From: Mycobacterium sp. M26
GTDB lineage: Bacteria; Actinomycetota; Actinomycetes; Mycobacteriales; Mycobacteriaceae
DNA length: 64,000 nucleotides
Direction: 5' to 3'
Assembly: GCF_001494595.1 (NCBI RefSeq)
Contig: NZ_LN929908.1
Span: forward strand, 2,641,716-2,705,715
Every line of letters begins with the position of its first letter. Within the stretch, counting starts at the first letter, position 1. Both the position numbers and the translations under genes were made by a program. Positions 34,862 to 44,365 of the stretch are shown piece by piece. Under the pieces are notes generated by a model, which saw nothing but the letters and a program-made list of their open reading frames with translations, was not told the DNA's origin and made no database searches.

Positions 34862-35879
34862 CCACCTCGTCGATCACGGTGTGGATGAAGCGCATCTTCT
34901 CCAGCACCGGCACCGGCAGCACGAACGGGTACAGATCCTCTTTGCCCATCGAGCGGTTCACCATGTTCAGCGACCAGGCCAGCGGCAGCCACATCTGGAT
35001 GATCGTGTCGAAACCGCTGGGGCCCAGCATCTTCCGCTGATAGGTGGCGTTCGCCGGGGCCAGGCCGAACGACGCCGCGGTGTCCATGGTGTCGCGGATG
35101 TGCAGGTAGTGCGCGAAGGTCTCCGCCCAGTCCTCGGCCGGGTGCATGGTGGCGTAGGAGGACACATAGTTGCCCTCCCACCCCGGCGGGGGGCCCTGGT
35201 TGTAGTGGCGGTCCAAGGCGGCCTGGTAGTCGGCGTCCGGGTCACCGAACAACTCGGTGAACCGTTGCAGATACGTCGGCGACGGTCCGACCAGCCGGTA
35301 GAAGTAGTAGTGCCCGACCTCATGGCGGAAGTGGCCCAGCAGGGTGCGGTAGGGCTCGTCCATCTCGATGCGCAACTGCTCGCGGTGCACATCGTCACCC
35401 TCGGCCAGGTCCAGGGTGATCACCCCGTTGTCGTGGCCGGTGAACACCTTCTCGGTGGCACTCGAGAGCAGGTCGAAGGCCAGTCCGTACTCCGGGTCCT
35501 CGTCGCGTCCCACGATCGGCAGCCCGAGTTCGTGCAATTCGGCGATCAACCGCCGCTTGGCCCGTTCGGCCACCGCGAACGCCGCCATCGCGGGGGCATC
35601 GTCGTCGCGCGGCCGGGTCCTGGTCAGCCGGCACGAGGCGCACAGCGCCCGCACCGGTTGTACCTTGACCAGCCAATTACATTCGGCCAGATACAGATTC
35701 GCGCACAGCTGGTATTCGGCGGCATCCACCGCCCCGCCATGCTCACTGTTCTCCCCCGAGGCGATCACCAGGAACTGCTCGTCGTCCAGCGAGAACCCCA
35801 CCGAGCTGCCGCAGGACAGGCATACCGAGTTCTCGAACGCCAGATGCTGACCGCAGTTCGGACAGATGAAGTCACGCAT
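34839..35879 (-). CDS. Zinc-ribbon HEXXH metallopeptidase (Rv2568c-like, Peptidase_Mx)
   Basis: 346 residues from ATG 35879 (MRDFICPNCGQH), three codons after another possible ATG at 35888. An N-terminal zinc ribbon has Cys 6, 9, 20 and 23. The catalytic HEVGH is at residues 186-190 within LLGHFRHEVGHYYFYRL, and WAETFAHYLHIRD downstream is a likely third-ligand helix. No signal peptide, so it acts in the cytoplasm. Homologue of M. tuberculosis Rv2568c. Overlaps the end of the transglutaminase gene by 8 bp, within a locus of ATP-grasp, alpha-E and transglutaminase proteins; probably cleaves the product or conjugates these make (inference). Confidence 0.82.
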   Translation of the reverse strand: MRDFICPNCGQHLAFENSVCLSCGSSVGFSLDDEQFLVIASGENSEHGGAVDAAEYQLCANLYLAECNWLVKVQPVRALCASCRLTRTRPRDDDAPAMAAFAVAERAKRRLIAELHELGLPIVGRDEDPEYGLAFDLLSSATEKVFTGHDNGVITLDLAEGDDVHREQLRIEMDEPYRTLLGHFRHEVGHYYFYRLVGPSPTYLQRFTELFGDPDADYQAALDRHYNQGPPPGWEGNYVSSYATMHPAEDWAETFAHYLHIRDTMDTAASFGLAPANATYQRKMLGPSGFDTIIQMWLPLAWSLNMVNRSMGKEDLYPFVLPVPVLEKMRFIHTVIDEVVSAVQAR

Positions 35880-36801
35880 GCAGCACACCTCCCTCGAACG
35901 GGGCCACGTCCACCGAGACGTCGATCACGCTGTGATCGGAGTCCGTATAAATGATGCCGCGCAATGGCGGCACATCGGCGTAATCGCGTCCCCAGCCGAC
36001 GATGATGTAGCGCTCATCGATGAGTTGGTCGTTGGTCGGATCAAGACCGAGCCAGTGGTTCTGCGGAGTCCACACCGCAGCCCAGGCATGCGTGGCGTCG
36101 ACGCCGAACATCCGTTCCTTTCCCGGCGGCGGATCGGTGGCGAGGTATCCCGACACATAGCTCGCCGCCAAACCGTTGGCGCGCAGGCAGGCGATGGCCA
36201 GCCGGGCGAAGTCCTGGCATACCCCTTCCCGCGCTTCCAAAACCTGGCTCACCTGGGTGGACACCGTGGTCGAGCCGGATTTGTAGGTGAAGTCGGAGAA
36301 TATCCGCGCGTTCAGATCGCGAAGCACCTCGACGAGCGGGCGGCCGGGGGCGAAGCTGGGGGCGGCATAGTCGCGGACCGCGTCGGTGATCTCCGGCGGC
36401 CGCAGGTCCAGGGTGAACTCGCAGGCCAGCACGCCGTCGCGGCCCACCGGACGGGCTGACTCCCACGGCGCCATCGCCGAGCCGCCGCCGTACAACTCGG
36501 CCGGGGGCGGGTCGACCTCGACGACGGAGTTACTGGTGACGGTCAGCGCGTGGTGGCGCTCGGTGACGTGGAAGTAGGAGCTGATGTTGCCGTAGACGTC
36601 GCGGCTGGTGGACCGGTCGGCGGGTTCGGGATCGATCTCGAGTGCATTGGTCAGGCAGCGCTGCCGGGTGGTGTCCCGGGGGGTCAGATGCCCGCGGCCG
36701 TACGAGCTGGTGACCACATCGGAGTAGCTGTACTCGGTGCGGTGGGTGATCCGGTAGACCCGGCTGTCGATCACCGGGGTGGGTCCGTCGGGAAAGCTCA
36801 T
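35872..36801 (-). CDS. Transglutaminase-like cysteine protein (Rv2569c-like)
   Basis: 309 residues. The N-terminal bacterial transglutaminase-like region (YRITHRTEYSYSDVV) precedes the catalytic core with Cys195 in REGVCQDFARLA, His238 in DATHAWAAVW and Asp254 in LGLDPTND. Bacterial members usually act as peptidases or amidases. Homologue of Rv2569c. Translationally overlaps the metallopeptidase gene and lies 76 bp after the ATP-grasp gene. Confidence 0.88.
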   Translation of the reverse strand: MSFPDGPTPVIDSRVYRITHRTEYSYSDVVTSSYGRGHLTPRDTTRQRCLTNALEIDPEPADRSTSRDVYGNISSYFHVTERHHALTVTSNSVVEVDPPPAELYGGGSAMAPWESARPVGRDGVLACEFTLDLRPPEITDAVRDYAAPSFAPGRPLVEVLRDLNARIFSDFTYKSGSTTVSTQVSQVLEAREGVCQDFARLAIACLRANGLAASYVSGYLATDPPPGKERMFGVDATHAWAAVWTPQNHWLGLDPTNDQLIDERYIIVGWGRDYADVPPLRGIIYTDSDHSVIDVSVDVAPFEGGVLHA

Positions 36802-36816
36802 CGTCTTGTCCCCCGA

Positions 36817-36874
36817 GTCGCTTCGCTCCAGCCCGCCGTGCCCATTCCCCCGGTCGCTTCGCTCCAGCCCGCCG
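36817..36874. repeat. Two copies of a 22-bp extragenic repeat
   Basis: GTCGCTTCGCTCCAGCCCGC plus two bases occurs at 36817-36838 and 36853-36874, 36 bp apart, in the spacer between the ATP-grasp and transglutaminase genes. The GAGCGAAGCGAC core is a scattered extragenic motif in mycobacterial genomes. Confidence 0.7.
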
Positions 36875-36877
36875 GCA

Positions 36878-39559
36878 TTAGGGCACCACCCGGCGCTGGT
36901 CCGGTCCCCACAGCGGCTGCATGCCACCGGGCAGCGACAGCTGGGTCCGGGTGATGATGTCGGACAGTTCGCGCAGCCCGATCTCCACTCCCTTGAGCAG
37001 CCCGTCCAACTCGGCGCGGCGGCCCTCGTCGTCGACCTCTTCCAGATCGGCCGGGTCCAGCCGGCGCAGCCGGGTGCTGACCTCGTCGACCAGACGCTCG
37101 GGCCGCGAGGAGCCCGACGCACCGGGCAGCGCCCGCAGGTCGGAGCGCAGCCGCTCCAGCTGGAACACCAGCGACCGCGGGTTCTCCCCGTCGAACAGCA
37201 CGAGGTCGGCCACGGCAGCCACACTAACCTTGCCCAGATTGCGCCGGCGGTAGAGCACCGAGGACTCACAGGCCACCAGGGCGGACTCGGTGATGGTCTG
37301 CTCGGCGCCGGGGCTGCGTTCGATCGTCAGGGTGGCCCGCAGCAGCGCGGTCAGCCCCAGCCCGCGTTCGATTCGCTTGCCGATGTCCATCATCATCCAG
37401 CCGGCGTCGTGAACCATCGACTCGGCGGCCACCCCCGACAGGGCCAGCATGCCGGCCAGCGTCTGCTGCTGGGCAGCGGCCAGCTGGGTGTCATCGGAGA
37501 CCCGCGAGCCGCGTTGCGGGGACGGCGGCGAACCGGCCTGCTGCGCCAGCGCGCGCTCGACACCGCCGAGCACCATCCAGGTGTCGTTGGACATCTGATC
37601 ACGCACCGCCCGCGCAGCCAGGCCCAGCCCTTCGATCGACTGCGTCAGCGATCCCGGCCGTTGCCGGTCGGCGGTCAACGACCACATGGTGCGCTGGGCA
37701 CCGGCCACCGCTTCGGCATAGGAACCCGTTGTCCCGGAGTCGGTTCCGGTGATCTGGCCCAGTGCGTCGAGCAGCACCGGCACGCACTCGCTGCCTTCCA
37801 TGTCCTGGCGGTAGCGGTATTCGTGGTAGCGCTCGCGGGTGACGATGAGCAGCCGGGCCAGATGCTCGGCACGTTCGGCGTAACGGCCGATCCAGAACAG
37901 GTCGGACAGCACACGCGGGGAACTGATGAACCGGGTGCCGCTGGGCAGTTCGACCGACGGGATGGTGATGGTCTCGGCCTTGGCGCGCGTTGGCGGGCGC
38001 ACCCAAAGATCCTTGGCGGCAACACTGTTGAGCTTGTAGGCGGCATTGCCGGGGGCCAGCACGTAACCGAGGCCGCCGACCATCGGGGCGTAGCCGCCGC
38101 GCTGGGACACCGTGAACAGCCGCATCCCCACACTGGCCGCCGACAGCTTGCCCGGATAGTGGTCGGTGGGTGCCGAGGAGAACTGCGGTAGCTCCTGGCC
38201 CACCCACTGCCAGGGCTGGGCCTCGATGCGGGCGGCGAGTTCCTCGCGCTCAGCCGTCGACAGGGCCGGGCCCACCACCGTCTCGGCGCCGACGGTCGAC
38301 CTGATCAACAACGACGACAGCCGCGACACCAGGTGCTGGCGCTCCCGATCGAACCCGCCCCAGTACAGCTGCGGGGTGTCCAGCAGCGGCTTCTCCCCCA
38401 GCAGCCGTTCGGCCAGCTGGGGTAGGAACCGTTGCAGCCCTGGGCTTTCCAGGATTCCGGCGCCGAGAGTGTTGACCACGGTGACCGCACCGCGCCGCTG
38501 CACCTCGACCAGCCCCACCACCCCGAGGCGCGAGTCCGGCCGCAGGTCCAGCGGATCGGCGTACTCGGCGTCCACCCGGCGCAGCACCACGTCGACCCGT
38601 TTGAGGGTGCCCAGCGAGCGCATCCACAGCTTGCCGTCGCGGACCACCAGGTCGGCGCTCTCCACCAGCGGGAAACCCAGCACCGAGGCCAGGTAGGCCT
38701 GATCGAAGGCGGTTTCGGAATGGATACCGGGTGAGAGCACCACCACCACCGGATCCTCGGCGGCCTCGGGCGCGGCGTCGATGAGGGCCAGCCGCAGCGC
38801 CTGGGCGAACGGCGAGACCGGCCGCGGGCCGATCCGCTCGTAGACGTCGGGGATGGCGTGCGCGACCACCCGCCGGTCGGCCACGGCGTAGCCGGCCCCG
38901 GACGGCGCCTGGGTCCAGTCCGCATTGACCAGGAACCGGCCGTCGGCCGCCCGGCTCAGGTCGCAGCCGTGCAGGAACAGCTGATGACGGCCGGGGTTCT
39001 CGATACCGCGGGCCGCCCGGATGTAGCCGGGGTGGGCGAACAGCAACTGCGGCGGCAGGATGCCGCTGGTCAGCGCCCGGCGCTGGCCGTAGAGGTCGGA
39101 CAGCACCGCATCGAGCAGCCGGGAGCGCTGTACCACGCCGGCTTCCAGGACGTCCCAGTCGGCCGCTGACAGCAGCAGCGGGATGCCGTCGAGGTGCCAG
39201 GGACCGGGCATCGAGATGCCCTGGCCATTGGTGACCGCCTCGCCGTGCCGGTCGATCTCGATGTAGGTGATGCCGTCGTTGTCGACGAGTCCGCGCACCA
39301 CGCCGCGCAGCCGGTCCAGACCGGCCCGGCCGCGCTCGCCGATCAGATCGCCCAGCTCCTGCCAGGACGGCCGGATGGTGCCGGTGGCGTCGACGAACTC
39401 GTCGTAGCCGGTATCGCCAAAGGAGCTGGATCCGCCGCCGCGCAGGTCGAACAACGGCTCCTGGGCCCGGGCGGCCCGATACCCGGCCAGCAGGCGGTCC
39501 GGGTCATGGCTGGGCCGGCTGAGGTCAGAGCCGGCAGCCGACAGCGACAACGGCCCCAC
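36878..39559 (-). CDS. Circularly permuted ATP-grasp + alpha-E domain protein (Rv2567-like)
   Basis: About 893 residues if GTG 39559 is the start; no ATG is near and TTG 39571 is an alternative. The first part is a circularly permuted type 2 ATP-grasp: YDEFVDATGTIRPSWQEL, GISMPGPWHLDGIPLLLSA, VVVLSPGIHSETAFDQAYLA, VDVVLRRVDAEYADPLDLR and VNTLGAGILESPGLQRFLP. From about residue 540 begins the all-helical alpha-E domain (DLFWIGRYAERAEHLARLL). Such ATP-grasps are predicted to form amide bonds between peptides or amino acids. M. tuberculosis Rv2567 has the same fusion at 884 residues. It lies 79 bp after the large transglutaminase gene. Confidence 0.85.
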   Translation of the reverse strand: MGPLSLSAAGSDLSRPSHDPDRLLAGYRAARAQEPLFDLRGGGSSSFGDTGYDEFVDATGTIRPSWQELGDLIGERGRAGLDRLRGVVRGLVDNDGITYIEIDRHGEAVTNGQGISMPGPWHLDGIPLLLSAADWDVLEAGVVQRSRLLDAVLSDLYGQRRALTSGILPPQLLFAHPGYIRAARGIENPGRHQLFLHGCDLSRAADGRFLVNADWTQAPSGAGYAVADRRVVAHAIPDVYERIGPRPVSPFAQALRLALIDAAPEAAEDPVVVVLSPGIHSETAFDQAYLASVLGFPLVESADLVVRDGKLWMRSLGTLKRVDVVLRRVDAEYADPLDLRPDSRLGVVGLVEVQRRGAVTVVNTLGAGILESPGLQRFLPQLAERLLGEKPLLDTPQLYWGGFDRERQHLVSRLSSLLIRSTVGAETVVGPALSTAEREELAARIEAQPWQWVGQELPQFSSAPTDHYPGKLSAASVGMRLFTVSQRGGYAPMVGGLGYVLAPGNAAYKLNSVAAKDLWVRPPTRAKAETITIPSVELPSGTRFISSPRVLSDLFWIGRYAERAEHLARLLIVTRERYHEYRYRQDMEGSECVPVLLDALGQITGTDSGTTGSYAEAVAGAQRTMWSLTADRQRPGSLTQSIEGLGLAARAVRDQMSNDTWMVLGGVERALAQQAGSPPSPQRGSRVSDDTQLAAAQQQTLAGMLALSGVAAESMVHDAGWMMMDIGKRIERGLGLTALLRATLTIERSPGAEQTITESALVACESSVLYRRRNLGKVSVAAVADLVLFDGENPRSLVFQLERLRSDLRALPGASGSSRPERLVDEVSTRLRRLDPADLEEVDDEGRRAELDGLLKGVEIGLRELSDIITRTQLSLPGGMQPLWGPDQRRVVP

Positions 39560-39638
39560 CTCCTGTTTCAACCCGTTCAGTAACTCTGCAAACCTACGGT
39601 TGGCTCCGCCCCGGGCAACGCCCGGGTCGGCGACCCCA

Positions 39639-42600
39639 TCAGTTCTGCAGCACGGTACGCACCCGGCGCAGGTCGAGGATTCCCGGCGCGCCGACATCGA
39701 TGGACTGGCGGGCCTGCTTCTCACGGATATCGGCCACGTCGACCTTGCCCGGGGTGAAGCCGGTGGCCTCGAAGCGGCGGCCCCGCCGCGACTCGGCCTC
39801 GACGGCGTTGACCGGCGGGCTGTCGTAGGCCCGGCCGCCAGGGTGCGACACGTGGTACGTACAGCCGCCCCGCGACGTCCCGGTGGCGATGTCGACCAGT
39901 TCGAAGCGCAGCGGACCGTCCACGGTGATCGTCGGGTGCAGGGCGCTCGGCGGCTGCCAGGCGCGGTAGCGCACCCCGCCGACCTGCACGTCGGGGTTGT
40001 CGGTGGCCAGCATCGGGATCGGGTAGCCGTTGCAGGTGACGATGTGGCGCTGGCGGTCGGCCCCGATGGTGCGCACCTGGATGCGTTCCACCGAGGAGTC
40101 GACGTAGCGCGCAGTGCCGGTGCCGGTCGATTCCTCGCCCAGGGTGTTCCAGGGTTCGATCGCCCCGCGCAACTCGATCTCGACGTGGTCGAACACCGCC
40201 GTGCCGACCCGCGGGAACCGGAACTCGGTGAACGGGTCCAGCCAGCTGGTGTCGAAGTCGATCCCGTGCGCCCGCAGCTCGGCACACACATCGGCGATAT
40301 CGTGAATGATGAAGTGCGGCAACAGATATCGCCCATGCAGGTTGAGGCCGTGGCGGATCAGGGGCGCCCGCAGCGGCTCGTCCCAGAACCATGCCACCAG
40401 GGAGCGCACCAGCAGCGACTGCACCATCGCCATCTGGAAGTGCGGCGGCATCTCGAACCCGCGCAACTCCAGGATGCCCAGGCGCCCGCGGGAGCTGTCC
40501 GGGCTGTAGAGCTTGTCGATGCAGAACTCGGCGCGGTGGGTGTTGCCGGTGATGTCGGTGAGCAGGTGGCGCAGGGCCCGGTCTGTCACCCAGGGCTGGG
40601 GGGCACCCGACGCGGTCAGGCGGGCGATCTCGGAGAACGCGATCTCCAGTTCGTAGAGCGCCTCCGAACGGCCCTCGTCGACGCGGGGAGCCTGCGACGT
40701 GGTGCCGATGAAGCGCCCGGAGAACAGGTAGGACAGGGCGGGATGGCGCTGCCAGTAGGTCAGCAACGACACCAGCAGGTCAGGCCGGCGCAGCAGCGGG
40801 GAATCCGCCGGGGTGATACCGCCCAGGGTGATGTGGTTGCCGCCGCCGGTGCCGCCATGGGTGCCGTCGACATCGAAGGATTCGGTGGACAGCCGGGCCT
40901 TGCGGGCCTCCTCGTACAGCGTCTCCAACTGCTCACGCTGCTCGGCGAAACTGGCCGAGGGCGCGACGTTGACCTCGATGACACCCGGGTCGGGGGTGAT
41001 CGACATCGACTCCAGACGGGCATCCGACGGCGGGCCGTAGCCCTCGACCACCAGCGCGCAGCCCACCTTGGCGGCGGCCGATTCGATCCGCGCGATGAGG
41101 TCGACGAAATGCTCGAGCTTGTCGGTCGGCGGCAGGAACACGTAGAGCACCCCGTCGCGGACCTCGGCCACCATCGCGGTGGTCGGCGAGGTCTCCGGGT
41201 CCTCCAGGACGGCGTCGCCGCTCTCCGGGTCCACCGGCAGCTCGTAGGAGCCGCTGGCGATCGGGTCGTCGTGGAATGATGTGCGCGGCGGGCGCCAGCT
41301 GATCGAGTTCAGCGGCAGCCGCAGTCCGGCGGGCGAGTCACCCTCCAGCAGCACGATGCGGCCGCGGCGCAGCCGCCAGTCGGCGCTGGCCCATGCGGAG
41401 TCGTCGTCGCGGCGGTGCACGGGCAGCACGTAGGCGGCTGGTTCGGTCACCGACTCCTCGAGCCGGGCCAGCAGCGCCGAGCGGGCCTCGGGCGCGTCGT
41501 CGGCCAGATCGTCGTCGCCCTGCACCGCTTCACCGGCCGGCAGTCGCACCTCGGCGGCCAGCCGGCTCAGCGGGTCCTCGTAGGCCGCCCGCACCTGGGT
41601 GGCGGGCAGTCCGAGGCTGGCGGCCACCCCGGCCAGCAGCTGCTCGGCGGCCTGCGGGTCGGTCTCGGAGCGGTCCGGCCCCCAGGGATCGGCCAGCAGT
41701 GCGGGGTCGCTCCACAACGGCTGACCGTCGCGGCGCCAGTACAGCCCGATCTGCCAGCGCGGCAACGGCTCTCCGGGGTACCACTTGCCCTGGTTGCGCT
41801 GCACCAGACCCTGCGGTGCCCAGACCGCCTTGAGCCGGGCCGCCAGCGCCGAGGCGCGCTCCCGCTTGTGCGGGCCGTCGGCAGCGGTGGTCCATTCCTC
41901 GTCGACCTGATTGTCGATCGAGACGAACGTGGGCTCACCGCCCATGGTCAGCCGCACATCGCGGTCGGCCAGGCGCTGGTCGATGCGCGCCCCCAGGTCG
42001 GTGATGGCCGCCCAGGCCGCGTCGGTGTAGGGCAGCGTGACCCGCGGGTCCTCGTGCACCCGGGTGACGGTGTTGGAGAAGTCCAGCGTGGTCTCAGCGA
42101 CCCCGGTGGCCCCGGTGATCGGCGCCGCCGAGGACGGATGCGGGGTGGCGGCCAGTGGGATGTGCCCTTCCCCGGCGAACAGCCCCGAGGTGGGGTCCAT
42201 ACCGATCCAGCCGGCACCGGGAATGTAGACCTCGGTCCAGGCATGCAGATCGGTGAAGTCGGCCTCCGGGCCCGACGGGCCGTCGAGCGCCTCGACGTCC
42301 GAGGACAGCTGGACCAGGTAGCCGGAGACGAATCGGGCGGCCAGGCCGAGCTGGCGCAGCACGGACACCAGCAGCCAGGCCGAGTCTCGGCACGATCCGA
42401 TGGCGCTGCGCAGGGTGTGGTCCGGGGTCTGCACACCGGGCTCCATCCGGACGCTGTAGCCGACGTCGGCGTTGACGGCCCGGTTCAGCGCGACCAGGAA
42501 GTCGATGGTCCGGGTGCCCGGTGGGACGCTGAAGTCACGCACCCAGGAGGTCACCAGATCGCCGGGGCCGGACCCTTCCTCGCCTTCGTCGACGGGCCGC

Positions 42601-42953
42601 AGGTAGGGCTCGAGGTCGTCCTTGAGTGCCTTGGGGTAGGTAAAGGGGTAGGTCTCGGCCCAGTCCTCGATGAAGAAGTCGAACGGGTTGATGACCTTGA
42701 GATCGGCGATCAGCCCGACCTTGATGCTCAGCTGACGGGTGCGGCTGGGAAAGACCAAGCGGCCCAGGAAATTGCCGAACGCGTCCTGCTGCCAGTTGAT
42801 GAAGTGGTCGGCAGGCTCGACTTCCAGCGAGTAGGCCTCGATGGGCGTGCGGCAATGCGGGGCCGGCCGCAGCCGGACCACGTGCGGATACACCTCGACC
42901 AGCCGGTCGAACGTGTAGCTGGTTCGGTGCTCGAGCGCCACTTTGATGCCCAT
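39639..42953 (-). CDS. Transglutaminase-DUF2126 protein (Rv2566-like)
   Basis: 1,104 residues from ATG 42953 (MGIKVALEHRTSYTFDRLVE); an ATG 15 bases upstream is possible. Transglutaminase N-terminal region 1-80, then the core with Cys188 (IGSCRDSAWLL), His237 (DLHAWTEVYIPG) and Asp253 (GWIGMDPTSG). The rest, about 290 to the end, is the DUF2126 domain, which has amidoligase/glutamine-synthetase-like character: MGGEPTFVSID, HGGTGGGNHITLGG and LYSPDSSRGRLGILELRGFE. Homologue of Rv2566. First gene of the ATP-grasp locus. Confidence 0.88.
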   Translation of the reverse strand: MGIKVALEHRTSYTFDRLVEVYPHVVRLRPAPHCRTPIEAYSLEVEPADHFINWQQDAFGNFLGRLVFPSRTRQLSIKVGLIADLKVINPFDFFIEDWAETYPFTYPKALKDDLEPYLRPVDEGEEGSGPGDLVTSWVRDFSVPPGTRTIDFLVALNRAVNADVGYSVRMEPGVQTPDHTLRSAIGSCRDSAWLLVSVLRQLGLAARFVSGYLVQLSSDVEALDGPSGPEADFTDLHAWTEVYIPGAGWIGMDPTSGLFAGEGHIPLAATPHPSSAAPITGATGVAETTLDFSNTVTRVHEDPRVTLPYTDAAWAAITDLGARIDQRLADRDVRLTMGGEPTFVSIDNQVDEEWTTAADGPHKRERASALAARLKAVWAPQGLVQRNQGKWYPGEPLPRWQIGLYWRRDGQPLWSDPALLADPWGPDRSETDPQAAEQLLAGVAASLGLPATQVRAAYEDPLSRLAAEVRLPAGEAVQGDDDLADDAPEARSALLARLEESVTEPAAYVLPVHRRDDDSAWASADWRLRRGRIVLLEGDSPAGLRLPLNSISWRPPRTSFHDDPIASGSYELPVDPESGDAVLEDPETSPTTAMVAEVRDGVLYVFLPPTDKLEHFVDLIARIESAAAKVGCALVVEGYGPPSDARLESMSITPDPGVIEVNVAPSASFAEQREQLETLYEEARKARLSTESFDVDGTHGGTGGGNHITLGGITPADSPLLRRPDLLVSLLTYWQRHPALSYLFSGRFIGTTSQAPRVDEGRSEALYELEIAFSEIARLTASGAPQPWVTDRALRHLLTDITGNTHRAEFCIDKLYSPDSSRGRLGILELRGFEMPPHFQMAMVQSLLVRSLVAWFWDEPLRAPLIRHGLNLHGRYLLPHFIIHDIADVCAELRAHGIDFDTSWLDPFTEFRFPRVGTAVFDHVEIELRGAIEPWNTLGEESTGTGTARYVDSSVERIQVRTIGADRQRHIVTCNGYPIPMLATDNPDVQVGGVRYRAWQPPSALHPTITVDGPLRFELVDIATGTSRGGCTYHVSHPGGRAYDSPPVNAVEAESRRGRRFEATGFTPGKVDVADIREKQARQSIDVGAPGILDLRRVRTVLQN

Positions 42954-43014
42954 AGGCCGCAATCCCATCACAAGAGAAACGGGCGCGCAGGGCGCACGCG
43001 TCAGCGGGCGGGCC

Positions 43015-44026
43015 TTACTTGGCGGGAACGCGCGGCTGCCGGCCCGCATGCCGGCGGCGAACCGACAGCACCAGCACCCCGGCCACCGTGATGCCGACCA
43101 GGTTCACCAGCAGCTGGGCGGCGGATTCGGCGGCGATGTCCCAGTCCCCCACCGACGCGGCGACGACGGCGAAACCTGCTGCGGGAACGGTGGTTACCGA
43201 GATGAACACCCCGACCAGCGCGGCGGATTTCGCCGAGACGAGTGAGAGCATGCCCGCCGCACCGGCCAGCAGCGCGACGACAAATGACAGCGGGCCGACC
43301 TGGAAGATGAAGTCGACCTCATTGAGCTGGCGGGTGCTCTGCAGCTGGATCCACCCCAGTGCCTCACCGCCGAGCACGAACGCGGCGGTGGCTGCCATCG
43401 CCACCGGGAAGCCGACCAGCAGCGCGATCGAGCCCCGCCGGGCCAGATCCGAGCACGAACGCGGCGGTGGCTGCCATCGCCACCGGGAAGCCGAACAGCA
43501 GCGCGATCGAGGCCCGCCGGGCCAGATCCATCCGGCGGCGCACCAGGGCGACCGCCAGCGCGGCCAGCGGGCCGAACTCCGGGCCCACCACCATCGCACC
43601 GACCACGGTGACCGGCGAGTCGGTCACCACACCGACGGCGGCGATCATGCAGGCCAGGCACAGGAACAGCAGGAAGGTGACGTTGAGCGTGGATTCCTCG
43701 CGGGTGCGGGCGGCCAGTTCCTCCCACACGATCGCATCCCCGGGATCGCCATCGGCTTCCTTCTCGGCGCGGTAAGCCGCCGTGGACAACACGGTGTCGA
43801 CGACGTCGAGGGTGATGGCGCCGCGGTGGCGCAGACCGAGCGCCTTGAGATCGTCGACCACCTCGTTCGCGCTCTCCCTGGCGATATCGGCGGTGATCTC
43901 GTCGCCTTCGGGTTCCAGGGCGGCGCCGCGATGCACCACGATGTGGGTGACGCCCACATGGCCGCGCAGGACGCCGACCACATCGTCGGAGAGCTCCTCG
44001 GGTGCGATCACGCGCAGATGCAGCAC
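43015..44026 (-). pseudogene. DUF389 membrane protein, frame broken by a 79-bp tandem duplication
   Basis: The N-terminal part (MLHLRVIAPEELSDDVVGVL from GTG 44026) and the first hydrophobic segments (VTFLLFLCLACMIAAVGVV, VTVVGAMVVGPEFGPLAALA) read in one frame up to FVLG at about 43450. The rest (GGEALGWIQLQSTRQLNEVD, LSFVVALLAGAAGMLSLVSA and more membrane segments) reads in another. Between them 79 bp are repeated in tandem. Deleting one unit gives one frame of 310 residues, the normal size of this family. GAMVVGP is the DUF389 hallmark. Function of the family is unknown. Confidence 0.82.
43372..43529. repeat. Tandem 79-bp duplication, two units
   Basis: Units 43372-43450 and 43451-43529, both starting GAGCACGAACGCGGCGG. 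They differ at two positions, both changing the protein (Gly/Ala and Val/Phe). 79 is not a multiple of three, so the duplication shifts the frame of the DUF389 gene. Confidence 0.92.
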
Positions 44027-44067
44027 AACGGCGAGACTACTTCGCGGTGGGTGGAACAATCAGTGCC

Positions 44068-44358
44068 GTGACTCGCTGGGTGCCGCAGTGGTTGCGGCCG
44101 TGGCTGGCCAGACGGTGGTTCGTCACCGCGCTGGTGCTCGTCGTGTTCGCACTTCTCGCCGTGGTGTTCATGCTGACCTCTGAGCGCAAGGACTCGTCCT
44201 ACTGGGCGGGTTACACCGACGGCCAGCGCTGGGTGCACGAGGGCGGTTATCAGGCCCGCGAGGAGTCGATCACCGTCAACTGCCGTGGCCAGGCTGCCGC
44301 GCACAGCGGACAGTTCGAGCGCGGCTGTGTCGACGGCGCGCGCAACGCCATGAAGTGA
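44068..44358 (+). CDS. Small single-pass membrane protein, unknown
   Basis: 96 residues from GTG 44068. A basic Trp-rich start (TRWVPQWLRPWLARRW) precedes one membrane span (FVTALVLVVFALLAVVFML). The outer part has YWAGYTDGQRWVHEGGY and two Cys (NCRGQ, RGCVDG) that could pair. Not assigned to a family. Divergent from the DUF389 gene and convergent with mmpL. Confidence 0.6.
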   Translation: MTRWVPQWLRPWLARRWFVTALVLVVFALLAVVFMLTSERKDSSYWAGYTDGQRWVHEGGYQAREESITVNCRGQAAAHSGQFERGCVDGARNAMK

Positions 44359-44365
44359 TGCCGGC

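Noticed and set aside
36817..36874. CRISPR-like array
   Set aside because: Only two 22-bp units with a 14-bp spacer; it matches a dispersed mycobacterial extragenic motif and no cas genes are near.
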